Source: Mesorhizobium muleiense (GTDB taxonomy: Bacteria; Pseudomonadota; Alphaproteobacteria; Rhizobiales; Rhizobiaceae). Taken from it: a DNA stretch of 64,000 nt. The translations under genes and the position numbers were made by a program. The stretch's first letter is position 1; every line of letters begins with the position of its first letter. The notes below the pieces were generated by a model, which saw only the letters and a program-made list of their open reading frames with translations, did not search any database and was not told the origin of the DNA. The stretch spans positions 1 through 64,000 of the forward strand of contig NZ_FNEE01000024.1 of NCBI RefSeq assembly GCF_900099905.1. Reading direction: 5' to 3'. Shown piece after piece: positions 51,385 to 60,232 of the stretch.

Positions 51385-51861
51385 TTGGGTGATCGACTAC
51401 TGGCCAGACGGCCAAGTGAGGTTGACGATCTCGCCTGTATATTTGCCAGGCTCTTGAGCGAGGCCGGACTGCCGAATGTGAGATGGCTTTCCGATTATAG
51501 TACGGACCGGTCGCTGATCCGACACTGGCTTTCGGCGGCGGATGCCTACGTCACGACATCCCGCATCGAAGGCATGCCGGTCCCACCGATGGCTTGCAGT
51601 TTTCCATCGTCGCCACCGACGTACAGGGGCTTCCCGACATTTTGGCAAATGGCTAAGATTGGGGCGGCCTGATGGTTCGAAAGGATCGCCCGGACGAAGC
51701 CGCGCATGCCCTGAGGCGCCTCAAGGACGATCTGCATTTGCGGGAAAGCCTGGGTCGGGCATCGCGAAAACGGATAGAGGAAAATCTCTCGCTTGCCGCA
51801 GTCGCCGCCGCACTCGATTGCTTGTTGACCAGGCGGTTGGGCTCTTCCGCAAAAAAGATCC
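51385..51861 (+). pseudogene. Glycosyltransferase family 4 pseudogene
   Basis: The rightward reading gives CIFARLLSEAGLPNVRWLSDYSTDRSLIRHWLSAADAYVTTSRIEGMPVPP, a normal GT4 donor-domain passage. After a frameshift near 51595 it continues as FSIVATDVQGLPDILANG, meets an in-frame TAA near 51653, and continues again in the same frame as GGLMVRKDRPDEAAHALRRLKDDLHLRESLGRASRKRIEENLSL. The 3' end runs into the convergent galE gene without a stop. The 5' part upstream of 51385 (51083-51384) has only a fragmentary frame. It once was a GT4 and is now dead. Confidence 0.75.
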
Positions 51862-52836
51862 TCACAACCGGCGGCGATACCAGGCCAGCGCCGTTTGGAC
51901 GATCCGGTCGATTCCGGATTGCTCAGGCACCCAGCCGAGTTCCCGGGCCGCCTTGCCGGCCGCGGCGACAAGCGCAGGCGGGTCACCTGCCCTGCGCGGA
52001 CCGTAGGCTACGGGGAGGCGTGTCCCCGAAGCCCGGCTCACCGCATCGACCAACTCGTTCACCGTCGTTCCGGTTCCGGTGCCGAGATTGTAGACATGGA
52101 CTCCCGGATCGCGCAGAAGCTTCTCCCCTGCCAGAACGTGAGCACGGGCGAGATCGGTGACGTGGACATAGTCCCGCACCGCGGTTCCGTCCCTTGTGTC
52201 GAAGTCGGTGCCATTAATGGTAAAAACCCGGCCCGACCTGATCGCCGCCTCGATAGCGAGCGGAATGACATGGGTTTCCGGTTCATGCCGCTCACCGACA
52301 TCGCCGTCGGGATCACATCCGGCCGCGTTGAAATACCGCAGCACAACCGCGTTGAGGCCATGAGCGTCGGAAAAATTGTCCACCATTCGTTCTATGATGA
52401 ATTTCGACCACCCATAGGGATTGATGGGCGACTGCGGATGCGTTTCGTCGATTGGAGAACGAACGGGAATGCCGTAAGACGCGCAGGTGCTCGAAAAGAT
52501 CAGCTTATCGACGCCGGCCTTCAGCATTTCCTCGAGCAAGACCAGCGTCCCAAAACTGTTGTTTCGGTAGTAGAGTTCCGGGCGCTCGACGGACTCGCCG
52601 ACATAGGCGTAGGCGGCGAAATGCGCCACCACATCCGGCCGATACTGGTGCAGCGCTGCTGCCACCGCTGCGCCGTCGCAAACATCGCTCTCGACAAGCG
52701 GTCCCCATTTGACCGCGTCGCGCCAGCCGCGCGAGAGGTTGTCATACGCAATGACCGACCAGCCGGATTCGGCGAATGCCTTGCAACAGTGTGAGCCGAT
52801 ATACCCTGCCCCGCCAGTGACCAGGACTGTTTTCAT
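51862..52836 (-). CDS. galE: UDP-glucose 4-epimerase
   Basis: This 324-residue extended SDR has NAD motif GGAGYIGS (residues 8-15), catalytic Ser in IFSSTCASYG and the YGWSK motif (tyrosine and lysine). VMPL-like regions include NAAGCDPDGDVGERH and TVNELVDAVSRASG. It interconverts UDP-glucose and UDP-galactose in the cytoplasm, supplying UDP-galactose for exopolysaccharide. It overlaps the UDP-glucuronate decarboxylase gene by four bases, so the two sugar-nucleotide genes are coupled. The variety of related epimerases means UDP-GlcNAc or UDP-xylose activity is not excluded. Confidence 0.88.
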   Translation of the reverse strand: MKTVLVTGGAGYIGSHCCKAFAESGWSVIAYDNLSRGWRDAVKWGPLVESDVCDGAAVAAALHQYRPDVVAHFAAYAYVGESVERPELYYRNNSFGTLVLLEEMLKAGVDKLIFSSTCASYGIPVRSPIDETHPQSPINPYGWSKFIIERMVDNFSDAHGLNAVVLRYFNAAGCDPDGDVGERHEPETHVIPLAIEAAIRSGRVFTINGTDFDTRDGTAVRDYVHVTDLARAHVLAGEKLLRDPGVHVYNLGTGTGTTVNELVDAVSRASGTRLPVAYGPRRAGDPPALVAAAGKAARELGWVPEQSGIDRIVQTALAWYRRRL

Positions 52837-53807
52837 TCGGCTGCAGCGGACCGAGCGGATCCCGATGAGACCAAGTCATCGAAATAGGCAATGGTCGTGA
52901 CGAGACCGTCGCGCAATGCGATTCTTGGCTTCCAATTGAGCTCGCGCAAGGCACATCCGATATCAGGCTGTCGCTGCCTTGGGTCATCGACGGGCAAAGG
53001 TAAAAACCTGATCTCGGATCGGCTTCCGGTAAGTTCGATCACGAGATTGGCGAGTTCGAGCATCGTGAATTCGACCGGGTTGCCGAGATTGATCGGGCCG
53101 GTAACATCGTCGGCCGTGTTCATCAGGCGAACCAGACCGTCGATGAGATCGTCGACGTAGCAAAATGAGCGTGTCTGCTCGCCGGTGCCGTACACAGTTA
53201 TCGGCTTGTTTTGCAGTGCCTGCACGATGAAGTTGGAAATGACGCGGCCGTCGTCCGGACGCATCCTCGGACCGTAAGTGTTGAAGATGCGCGCTACCTT
53301 GATCCGCAACCTGTTCTGCCGCCAATAGTCGAAAAACAGGGTTTCGGCACACCGCTTGCCTTCGTCGTAACAGGAACGGGGACCTATCGGGTTTACCCTG
53401 CCCCAATAGTCCTCGGTCTGCGGGTGAATCTCGGGATCGCCGTAGACTTCAGACGTGGACGCCTGAAGGATCTTTGCGCGAACCCGCTTGGCGAGCCCCA
53501 GCATATTGATCGCCCCATGGACGTTGGTCTTTGTCGTCTGGACCGGATCGAACTGATAGTGAACCGGGCTTGCCGGGCAGGCAAGGTTGTATATTTCATC
53601 AACTTCTACGTAGAGCGGAAATGTCACGTCGTGCCGAATGATCTCAAAGGATCTGTTGTCGAGCAAATGCGAGACGTTTCTCCGACTTCCTGTGAAGAAA
53701 TTGTCGACGCATACAACCTCGTGGCCTTCAGCAAGCAACCGCTCGCACAGGAACGATCCCAGAAAACCTGCGCCCCCTGTCACCAAGACTCGCTTTGCCT
53801 GCTGCAT
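52833..53807 (-). CDS. UDP-glucuronate decarboxylase (UDP-xylose synthase)-like
   Basis: This 324-residue extended SDR has NAD motif GGAGFLGS, the PLYVEVDEIYNLACPASPVHYQ segment diagnostic of UXS, and catalytic YDEGKR. LASTSEVYGDPEIHPQ-like (here QASTSEVYGDPEIHPQ) supplies the catalytic Ser/Thr. It decarboxylates UDP-glucuronate to UDP-xylose. I chose the ATG at 53807; the alternative GTG at 53822 is five codons upstream. It heads the galE pair and lies downstream of the conserved leader region that also precedes block 1. Confidence 0.88.
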   Translation of the reverse strand: MQQAKRVLVTGGAGFLGSFLCERLLAEGHEVVCVDNFFTGSRRNVSHLLDNRSFEIIRHDVTFPLYVEVDEIYNLACPASPVHYQFDPVQTTKTNVHGAINMLGLAKRVRAKILQASTSEVYGDPEIHPQTEDYWGRVNPIGPRSCYDEGKRCAETLFFDYWRQNRLRIKVARIFNTYGPRMRPDDGRVISNFIVQALQNKPITVYGTGEQTRSFCYVDDLIDGLVRLMNTADDVTGPINLGNPVEFTMLELANLVIELTGSRSEIRFLPLPVDDPRQRQPDIGCALRELNWKPRIALRDGLVTTIAYFDDLVSSGSARSAAAE

Positions 53808-53829
53808 GTTTGGGATCCTCACGCCAGTT

Positions 53830-54176
53830 CTTCACGCAATCGAATGCGGAAAGCCCTAGGGCGAGGATAGGAAAAAAATGCTGCGCCGAAAACACAAAAT
53901 GTTAACGGACCTGAAATAGTCACGTGAGTGCGCGGCGCACGATCCATGAAAAAGCCTCTTTGACGGTTTTCGTCCGAACCTCAGCCTACCGGCAATCGAC
54001 ATTTGGACGTGAATTCGCTGCGTTGCATCATGATCATAATAAAGGAGATGGGTCCTGCACAGTCTTGACCCGGCTCCTATCGCTGCCGATGAACACCTCG
54101 CGACTGGGGGTCAAAAGCTGACATAGGCGATGTCCACTTTCGACCCCCCTGCAACCTCTCTCCGCCATTCTGGGCC
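53830..54176. repeat. Diverged duplicate of the region at 39835-40186 (right copy)
   Basis: This is the right-hand copy of the duplicated leader. It covers the 5' side of the decarboxylase gene and the end of the MFS gene. A 63-base core at 53866-53928, beginning GATAGGAAAAAAATGCTGCG, is the best conserved part and is AT-rich, including AACACAAAATGTT with complementary AACA/TGTT ends. It probably includes the promoter of the leftward decarboxylase-galE pair. Confidence 0.75.
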
Positions 54177-55372
54177 GGTTGCAACTCCCTGCGCGGCAGC
54201 CGCGGGAAGGCGATCGCCACCGCCACCGCGCCGAGCCCGACAAGGGCCGAGCCGATGAACAGCCAGGAATAGCTGGCATAGGCATCGAACACCATGCCGC
54301 CGGCGAGCGGGCCGAAGGCCATGCCGATGCTGGACAGCATGGTGACGGCACCAAACACCGTGCCGAGGATGCGCTGGCCGAAATATTCGCGCGCCAGCAC
54401 CGCATAGAGCGGCATCACGCCGCCATAGGTGGCGCCGAAGATGACGGCGAGCGTGTAGAATTGACCAAGCTCGCTGACCGCAAGATAGGCTGCGATGACC
54501 ACGGACTGTATCGCCAGACCGGTAATCAGCACCGGCTTGACCCCCAGCCGGTCGGCAAGCACGCCGTATAGAAGCCTGCCGCCTAAGCCCGCCAGGCCCT
54601 CGATGCTGTAGATGCTGACCGCCGCCATCGGGGCTATGCCGCACAGCATGGCATAGCTGACCATGTGAAAGATCGGTCCGGAATGCGCCGCGCAGCAGGC
54701 AAAGAAGGTCAGTGCCAAAACGATGAATTGCGGCGAGCGCAGCGCCTGTGGAACCGACATGCCGGTATCGTTGGCGGCAATATCGGCGGCGGCGTCTTCA
54801 GCGGCAGGCTTGGGCGGCTGGCGCACCAGCAATGCGGCCGGCACCAGCAGCGCCCATGCCGCGACGCCGATGACGAACATGGCGGTGCGCCAGTCATAGG
54901 CCGTGATCAGCCATTGCGCGAAGGGCGAGATCGTCATCGGCGCCACGCCCATGCCCGCCGAGACCAGGGAAACGGCCAAGCTGCGATTGGTGTCGAACCA
55001 AGCGGCGGTCAGCGCGATCATCGGCGCGAAGAAGGCGCTTGCCGCGAGGCCGACGAGCACGCCATAGGTGATCTGGAAGACAAGCAGCGAGCCGGTGCGG
55101 CTGGCCAGCACCAGCGCCAGCCCGAGCAGCAACGCTCCTGTCATCACCACGATGCGGGCGCCGTAGCGATCGTAAATGGCGCCCCAGGCGAAGCCGCCGA
55201 GGCCCATTACCAGGAAGTTCAGCGTCATAGCGCTCGATATGCCGGCGCGCGACCAATCTGTGTCGAGCGCCATCGGTTCGAGGAAGATCGCCAGCGAGAA
55301 CATCGCCCCGAGGGCGACACAGGTCATCACAGCACCTGCCGCGACGATGACCCAACGATAGGAAAGGCTCAT
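54077..55372 (-). CDS. MFS transporter (oxalate/formate-antiporter-like)
   Basis: This 431-residue integral membrane protein has about twelve helices and MFS loop motif GAIYDRYGARIVV. It begins LSYRWVIVAAGAVMTCVALGAMFSLAIFLEPMALDT, typical of the OFA and monocarboxylate-transporter-like group. The ATG at 55372 has GGGAG upstream. The normal end PRRELQPA is followed by about 33 extra residues read through into the duplicated leader DNA. The broken copy at 40187 has a stop after ELQPA, so the extension is probably the result of a lost stop. Substrate unknown. Confidence 0.88.
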   Translation of the reverse strand: MSLSYRWVIVAAGAVMTCVALGAMFSLAIFLEPMALDTDWSRAGISSAMTLNFLVMGLGGFAWGAIYDRYGARIVVMTGALLLGLALVLASRTGSLLVFQITYGVLVGLAASAFFAPMIALTAAWFDTNRSLAVSLVSAGMGVAPMTISPFAQWLITAYDWRTAMFVIGVAAWALLVPAALLVRQPPKPAAEDAAADIAANDTGMSVPQALRSPQFIVLALTFFACCAAHSGPIFHMVSYAMLCGIAPMAAVSIYSIEGLAGLGGRLLYGVLADRLGVKPVLITGLAIQSVVIAAYLAVSELGQFYTLAVIFGATYGGVMPLYAVLAREYFGQRILGTVFGAVTMLSSIGMAFGPLAGGMVFDAYASYSWLFIGSALVGLGAVAVAIAFPRLPRRELQPAQNGGERLQGGRKWTSPMSAFDPQSRGVHRQR

Positions 55373-55584
55373 ACTTTTCTCCCGAGATCGTTTGGACACG
55401 GCGCGACTTCTTTCAAGCTTCGTCACACCGCTTGCGTCCGAAGGACGATGACGACATTTCGAATCCTACAATCCGGTTGCATTTTTTATCCAGTCAGGAA
55501 ATCGCGCCATTCAATTGCTCCATTGCATTGACCGTGCACCGTCCTGAGCTAGATTTCCAACCTGGCGATCAGGAGCTGTCAGGC

Positions 55585-56007
55585 ATGGAACTTCATCGCG
55601 GCCGTCTCATCGACCACGTCCAGCTGGTGGTCAGGGATCTCAAGGCCAGCCGCCGCTTCTACGAGGCGGTTTTCAAGGTGCTCGATATTCCGATCGGCGG
55701 CAGCGCCGAGGATTATTTCTGGGCCGACGAGCTGTTCGTCTCCAGCATCGACAGCCGGGCGGCCAGCGGGCAACTGACGGGGCGCCACCACCTTGCCTTC
55801 CAGGCCAGTGACCGCGCGATGGTCGACGCCTTCTACAGAGCCGGCCTCGACGCCGGCGGCGCGGACAACGGCGCGCCGGGTGAGCGGCAGCACTACCATC
55901 CCGGCTACTATGCCGCCTTCCTGCTCGATCCCGACGGCAACAACATAGAGGCCGTCTTTCACGGGCCGGCCAACCGCAGCGCCGCTTCGGTGAAGATTAC
56001 GTTCTAG
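55585..56007 (+). CDS. VOC family protein (glyoxalase/dioxygenase-like)
   Basis: This 140-residue VOC module begins LHRGRLIDHVQLVVRDLKASRRFYEAVF and ends YYAAFLLDPDGNNIEAVFHG. HVQL carries the first and NNIEAV the last metal-ligand position; HHLAF supplies the middle histidine. The family includes lyases, dioxygenases and fosfomycin-resistance enzymes. The ATG at 55585 follows AGGAG; the longer frame is not supported. It is monocistronic, divergent from the MFS gene. Confidence 0.85.
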   Translation: MELHRGRLIDHVQLVVRDLKASRRFYEAVFKVLDIPIGGSAEDYFWADELFVSSIDSRAASGQLTGRHHLAFQASDRAMVDAFYRAGLDAGGADNGAPGERQHYHPGYYAAFLLDPDGNNIEAVFHGPANRSAASVKITF

Positions 56008-56137
56008 CTCGCTGACAGGTATTCTCGTTACGTCGCGCCGCGCCAGCACTTGATATTCAACTTCAACGCAGCGACGCTCAAAGGCTACCGCATGGCCATC
56101 GACGAAGCGCCGCTGTCTTTGCCACAGAGCGCCCGCC

Positions 56138-57031
56138 CTATCGCGTCAGCGCCGCCATCTGGTTCGCCAGGAAGTCGGCGAACAGCCGGGCGCGGACCGG
56201 TAGCTGTCGCCCATACGCATGGACAATGTGCACCGGCATGGTCGGCATCGCCACCGCGGGCAGAATGCGGACCAGACGGCTGGCGTCGAGATCGTCCTGC
56301 ACGGCAAACTGCATCAGATGCGCGATGCCGGCTCCGGCAAGCGCCGCTTGCCGGATGGCGCCGCCGTCGTCGGTATCGAGCCGCCCATTCGGCACGATTA
56401 CCGTGCCGTCGGCCAATGTGACGGGATAAGGTCGGCCGGCCATCTGGTAACGGACGAAGTCGTGGCTTTGCAAATCCTCGATCGAGGCCGGCCGGCCGCG
56501 CCGTTCGACGTAGGTCGGCGATGCCACCAGCACGATCGGCAGATTGGCGATCTTGCGTGCGATGAGCGCGGTGTCCGAGAGCGCCCCCATGCGCACCGCA
56601 ACGTCATAGCCTTCGCGGATCAGGTCGGCGTGGCGGTCGGTGACGCTGAGCTCGAGCTTCACCTCGTCGTGTTGAGCCAGGAACGCTTGCGCCCATGCGG
56701 CGATCAGGCCGCGCCCAAGTTCGACGGATGCCGTGACGCGCAGCAGGCCGCGTGCCGTATCGGCCATCTGAACGGTGTCCTCGGCATCATCGAGCGCTCT
56801 CAGCAAAGGCGCGACTCGCTCGTAATAGGCGAGGCCTTCGCTGGTCAGTGCCAGCCGGCGCGTCGAGCGCTGGATCAGCCGCACGCCCAGGCGCCGCTCG
56901 AGCCGCGCCACGCTCTTCGACACCGCCGACGGGCTGGAGCCGACCAGCCGGCTGGCGGCATGGAACGAGCCGGCATCGACCGTGCGCACGAAGGCGACGA
57001 GACCGGCGGTCTTTTCGAGGATGGTGGTCAT
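56138..57031 (-). CDS. LysR family transcriptional regulator
   Basis: This 297-residue LysR protein has an N-terminal winged helix (residues about 5-65, FHAASRLVGSSPSAVSKSVARLE) and an effector domain with DLIREGYDVAVRMGALSDTALIARK. It belongs to the CrgA-like subgroup, with the C-terminal FADFLANQMA. It is divergent from the SDR gene 97 bp away and probably regulates it; this pairing of a LysR with an SDR is common. The inducer is unknown. Confidence 0.92.
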   Translation of the reverse strand: MTTILEKTAGLVAFVRTVDAGSFHAASRLVGSSPSAVSKSVARLERRLGVRLIQRSTRRLALTSEGLAYYERVAPLLRALDDAEDTVQMADTARGLLRVTASVELGRGLIAAWAQAFLAQHDEVKLELSVTDRHADLIREGYDVAVRMGALSDTALIARKIANLPIVLVASPTYVERRGRPASIEDLQSHDFVRYQMAGRPYPVTLADGTVIVPNGRLDTDDGGAIRQAALAGAGIAHLMQFAVQDDLDASRLVRILPAVAMPTMPVHIVHAYGRQLPVRARLFADFLANQMAALTR

Positions 57032-57128
57032 TCAAGAATTCCAGGCACGAAAGAACCGATCGAGGTAATCCTAATACGCTATCCGATCACCATTAAATAC
57101 CGCTCATCATCGACAAAGGAGAGATTTG

Positions 57129-57878
57129 ATGAGCAAGCTGAACGGTAAGGTCGCCATCGTCACCGGCGCCTCCAAGGGTATCGGCGCCGGCATCGCCAAG
57201 GGTCTTGCGGCGGCCGGTGCCGCGGTGGTCGTCAACTATGCATCGTCCCGGGAAGGTGCGGACCGCGTCGTTGCCGAGATCAAGGACGCAGGCGGCCGGG
57301 CCGTTGCCGTCCACGGCGACGTGTCGCAAGCGGCCGACGTGCGCCGCCTGTTCGAGGCCGCCAAATCGTCGTTCGGCGCGGTGGACATCCTGGTTAACAA
57401 CGCCGGCGTCTTCGCATTCGAGCCGCTGGAAGCGGTGACTGAGGCCGAATTCCACCGGGAGTTCGACACCAATGTGCTGGGCACCATCCTGACCATCCGG
57501 GAAGCGGTGAACCATTTCGGCGCCGGAGGCGGCAGCGTCATCAACATAAGCTCGGTCGCCAGCCTCAACCCGCAGCCGAACTCACTGGTCTACGCCGCCA
57601 CCAAGGGGGCAGTGGATTCGATCACGCTCTCCATGTCGAGAGAACTGGGCGCCCGCAACATCCGCGTCAACGCCATCGCGCCCGGCGGCGTCGACACCGA
57701 AGGCCTGCAGCGGATCGGCATCGTCGGCAGCGAGTTCGAGAAGCAGGTCATCGCCATGACCCCGCTCGGCCGCTTCGGCCAGCCCGACGACATCGCCCGC
57801 ATCGCGGTGTTCCTCGCCTCCGACGACGCATCCTGGCTGACCGGCGAGCGCATCACCGCCTCGGGCGGTTGGAGATAG
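57129..57878 (+). CDS. SDR family oxidoreductase (3-ketoacyl-ACP reductase-like)
   Basis: This 249-residue classical SDR has cofactor motif TGASKGIG, NNAG, the catalytic Ser in VINISSVAS and YAATK for Tyr and Lys. The ending WLTGERITASGGWR resembles FabG-like reductases. NADPH is likely because of NYASSREGA after the second strand. The ATG at 57129 has AAAGGAGAG just upstream. It is divergent from its likely LysR regulator. The substrate is unknown. Confidence 0.9.
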   Translation: MSKLNGKVAIVTGASKGIGAGIAKGLAAAGAAVVVNYASSREGADRVVAEIKDAGGRAVAVHGDVSQAADVRRLFEAAKSSFGAVDILVNNAGVFAFEPLEAVTEAEFHREFDTNVLGTILTIREAVNHFGAGGGSVINISSVASLNPQPNSLVYAATKGAVDSITLSMSRELGARNIRVNAIAPGGVDTEGLQRIGIVGSEFEKQVIAMTPLGRFGQPDDIARIAVFLASDDASWLTGERITASGGWR

Positions 57879-58037
57879 GCATAGAGCGCGCGGACCTGCC
57901 GTTTCACGGACCATCCCACGCAGCGTGACGTCGATAAAACCCTGCAATCGATGACGAGAGCGATCTGAGCCCTATGTTGCGGCGATGGAGGAGCGTCGTG
58001 CGGTATCGATGACGGCGAGAAGCCAGGGAGGCAACGG

Positions 58038-58421
58038 ATGACGGACGACGAAAGAGCAATCCGAAAGCTGGTCGAGACGTGGATGGATGCGAGCAAGCGT
58101 GGAGACACCGCGACCGTCCTCAGCTTGATGACGGACGACGCGATCTTCATGGTTCCCGGCCGGGAGCCCTTCGACAAGGAGATCTTCGCGGCAGCCGCGC
58201 AGGAGATGGCCGGCGTTCATGTCGACGGCACGAACGAGATCGTTGAACTACAGCTTCTTGGCGACTGGGCCTTCATGCGCGGTCGTATCGATATGACCGC
58301 AACGCCGCCGAACGGGAAGCCGGTGCGTCAATCGGGATATACGCTGACGCTCCTGCGCAAGGAGGCTGATGGTGCGTGGCGGCTGGCCCGCGATGCGAAC
58401 CTGCTGACCGCGCAAGGCTAG
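58038..58421 (+). CDS. SnoaL/SgcJ-like NTF2-fold protein
   Basis: This 127-residue protein opens DERAIRKLVETWMDASKRGDTATVLSLMTDDAIFMVPG and has LLGDWAFMRGRIDMTATPPNGKPVRQSGYTLTLLRKEADGAWRLARDAN. That is the SnoaL-like/SgcJ-EcaC family with the NTF2 cone fold. The family comprises ketosteroid-isomerase-like enzymes and calcium-dependent kinase association modules, and most members have unknown substrates. GGGAGG precedes the ATG. It is convergent with the Lrp-type gene and has no operon partner. Confidence 0.85.
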   Translation: MTDDERAIRKLVETWMDASKRGDTATVLSLMTDDAIFMVPGREPFDKEIFAAAAQEMAGVHVDGTNEIVELQLLGDWAFMRGRIDMTATPPNGKPVRQSGYTLTLLRKEADGAWRLARDANLLTAQG

Positions 58422-58523
58422 AGCCGGTCTCCGGCATCTCTGCACCGGAAGGCGCGCCAGGGAGCGACAGGATGGCGAAGATGCGTGCAGGTCGCCCTGA
58501 ACAGCGTTCCCCTCCTCCACTGA

Positions 58524-58985
58524 TCACACCGGCAAGAGGGCGTTCGGCTTGACGTCGGCGATGGAGGCGAAAGTGTGCGTTTCGCGCACGCCGGGCAGAG
58601 GCAGGATGACCCGCTGCAGGAAATCCTGGAACACCGCCATATCAGCGATCCGCGCCTTAACCAGATAATCGAAACCGCCAACCACCATATGGCACTCCAG
58701 AACCTCCGGGGCCTTCGCCACGGCTTCGGCGAAACGGTCAAAGACATGCGGCGCCGTGTGGTCAAGCCGGACCTCGATGAACACCAGCGTTCCCCGGCCG
58801 ACCTTGCGCGGATCGAGCACCGCCCTGACCGCGGTGATCAACCCGTCGCGGAACAGGCGCTTCACCCGCTGGCTCGTTCCGGTCGGCGACAGCCCGATAC
58901 GCCCGGCAAGATCAAGCGTCGTCCGGCGCCCGTCTTCCTGCAGCAGCCGGAGCAGGCTGCGGTCTATCTGGTCGAGGTCGTCCAT
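58524..58985 (-). CDS. Lrp/AsnC family transcriptional regulator
   Basis: This 153-residue regulator has an N-terminal HTH (LDQIDRSLLRLLQEDGRRTTLDLAGRIGLSPTGTSQRVKRL) and a RAM ligand domain with FDYLVKARIADMAVFQDFLQRVILPLPGV. Lrp/AsnC proteins sense amino acids. It is divergent from the ornithine cyclodeaminase-like gene across 161 bp. It therefore likely controls that gene in response to an amino acid, as PutR, BkdR and related local regulators do. The ATG at 58985 is chosen from the family start. Confidence 0.92.
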   Translation of the reverse strand: MDDLDQIDRSLLRLLQEDGRRTTLDLAGRIGLSPTGTSQRVKRLFRDGLITAVRAVLDPRKVGRGTLVFIEVRLDHTAPHVFDRFAEAVAKAPEVLECHMVVGGFDYLVKARIADMAVFQDFLQRVILPLPGVRETHTFASIADVKPNALLPV

Positions 58986-59146
58986 TTTCACAATCCACTC
59001 TATCTCAGGGATTTGTGTGCTGATTTCACGCAGAGATGTCAAAATCAACGTATTTCATCACATAAAACCTCGCAATAGCCTGCGCTTCCCTCACCCACTC
59101 AAAGCAAACGTGGTGAGGCGATTTCGACAAACAAGAGGAGTGCAAG

Positions 59147-60154
59147 ATGACCAAGGAAGCGTTCAGCCCAGCCGGCAGGAGTGCGGCGGAAATCAGCAAG
59201 GGAGCGACCGAGATCCTGGTGCTGAGCGAAGTCGACGTGATGGCGTGCATCGATCTCAGCCAGCTTCTCGATGTTCTGGAAGACGGCTTCAAGGCGCTGT
59301 CACAAGGCAAGGTCGTCAATCCACCCCGACCACAGCTCAACATCCCGGGGGCCGGCTACAGCCTCGCCATGCCGGCCTGGATGGAGGGCATGAACCTGAC
59401 CGTCAAGGTCGTCAACGTCTTCGAAGGCAATTTGGCCAAGAACATGCCCAGCCACCTCGCAACCATCAGCCTGTTCGATCCGCTGTCCGGCCTGCCGGTC
59501 TGCATCATGGACGGCACCTTCATAACCGCGGTGCGAACCTCCGGCTCCGCCGTGCTGTCGGTGCGCGCGCTCGCGCGCCGGGACGCCAGGATAGCGACAG
59601 TGGTCGGCGCCGGCGTGCAGGCCAACCAGCACCTGCATCTGTTGCCGCTGGTGCGCGACTTTGCCGAAATCCGGGTCGCTTCGAAGAGCTTCGACGATGC
59701 GGCAGCGCTTGCCCGGCTGCATCCGTCGGTGGTGGCGGTCGCCGACCTCGAGGCGGCAGTGCGCAGTTCCGACGTGGTGTGCCTGGCGACGCATTCCTAC
59801 GAGCCGGTGATCAAGGCAGGCTGGGTTCGGCCGGGCACGCACGTCTCGTCGGTCGGGGTGGCACCACCCGGCGGTGAAATATCGATCGAGCTCATCGGCA
59901 AATCCAGCCTTTATGTCGAGACCAGGGATGCGTTCAAACCGACCCCGGTCGGTTCCAGCGAGCTTGCCGGTTTCGACCCGGATTTCGGCACCGAGCTTGG
60001 CGCCATGCTGCTCGACCGCGCGCCGGGCCGCGTTTCGGATCAACAGATCACCACCTACAAGGCGATGGGCATTGCCATGGAAGACATGGTCGCCGCCGAT
60101 CTCGCCTATCGTTGCGCCAAGCGTCTGCACAAGGGAAAGCTCATCGTGCTGTAG
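59147..60154 (+). CDS. Ornithine cyclodeaminase / mu-crystallin family protein
   Basis: This 335-residue NAD(H)-binding protein has VVNVFEGNLAKNMPSHLATISLFDPLSGLPVCIMDGTFITAVRTSGSAVLSVRALAR. The RTSG segment and the dinucleotide motif VVGAGVQANQHL identify the OCD/mu-crystallin family. Members deaminate ornithine to proline, reduce imino acids, or act as alanine dehydrogenase. AGAGGAG precedes the ATG. It is divergent from the Lrp-type regulator and is convergent with the amidinohydrolase gene, suggesting arginine- or ornithine-related catabolism. Confidence 0.88.
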   Translation: MTKEAFSPAGRSAAEISKGATEILVLSEVDVMACIDLSQLLDVLEDGFKALSQGKVVNPPRPQLNIPGAGYSLAMPAWMEGMNLTVKVVNVFEGNLAKNMPSHLATISLFDPLSGLPVCIMDGTFITAVRTSGSAVLSVRALARRDARIATVVGAGVQANQHLHLLPLVRDFAEIRVASKSFDDAAALARLHPSVVAVADLEAAVRSSDVVCLATHSYEPVIKAGWVRPGTHVSSVGVAPPGGEISIELIGKSSLYVETRDAFKPTPVGSSELAGFDPDFGTELGAMLLDRAPGRVSDQQITTYKAMGIAMEDMVAADLAYRCAKRLHKGKLIVL

Positions 60155-60232
60155 GCGTGCCGCGAGCCAGGCGGGATCGACGTTGCTGACAATGGCGCTT
60201 TCGCGGAAGCGGCCGGGCTAAAGGGCGGTCCC

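Noticed and set aside
54077..54140. GGGGGTCGAAAGTGGACATCG region as an IS21-type terminus
   Set aside because: The GGGGTC...GACCCC pattern is suggestive, but no istA/istB gene or target duplication is present; the shared sequence is explained by the leader duplication.
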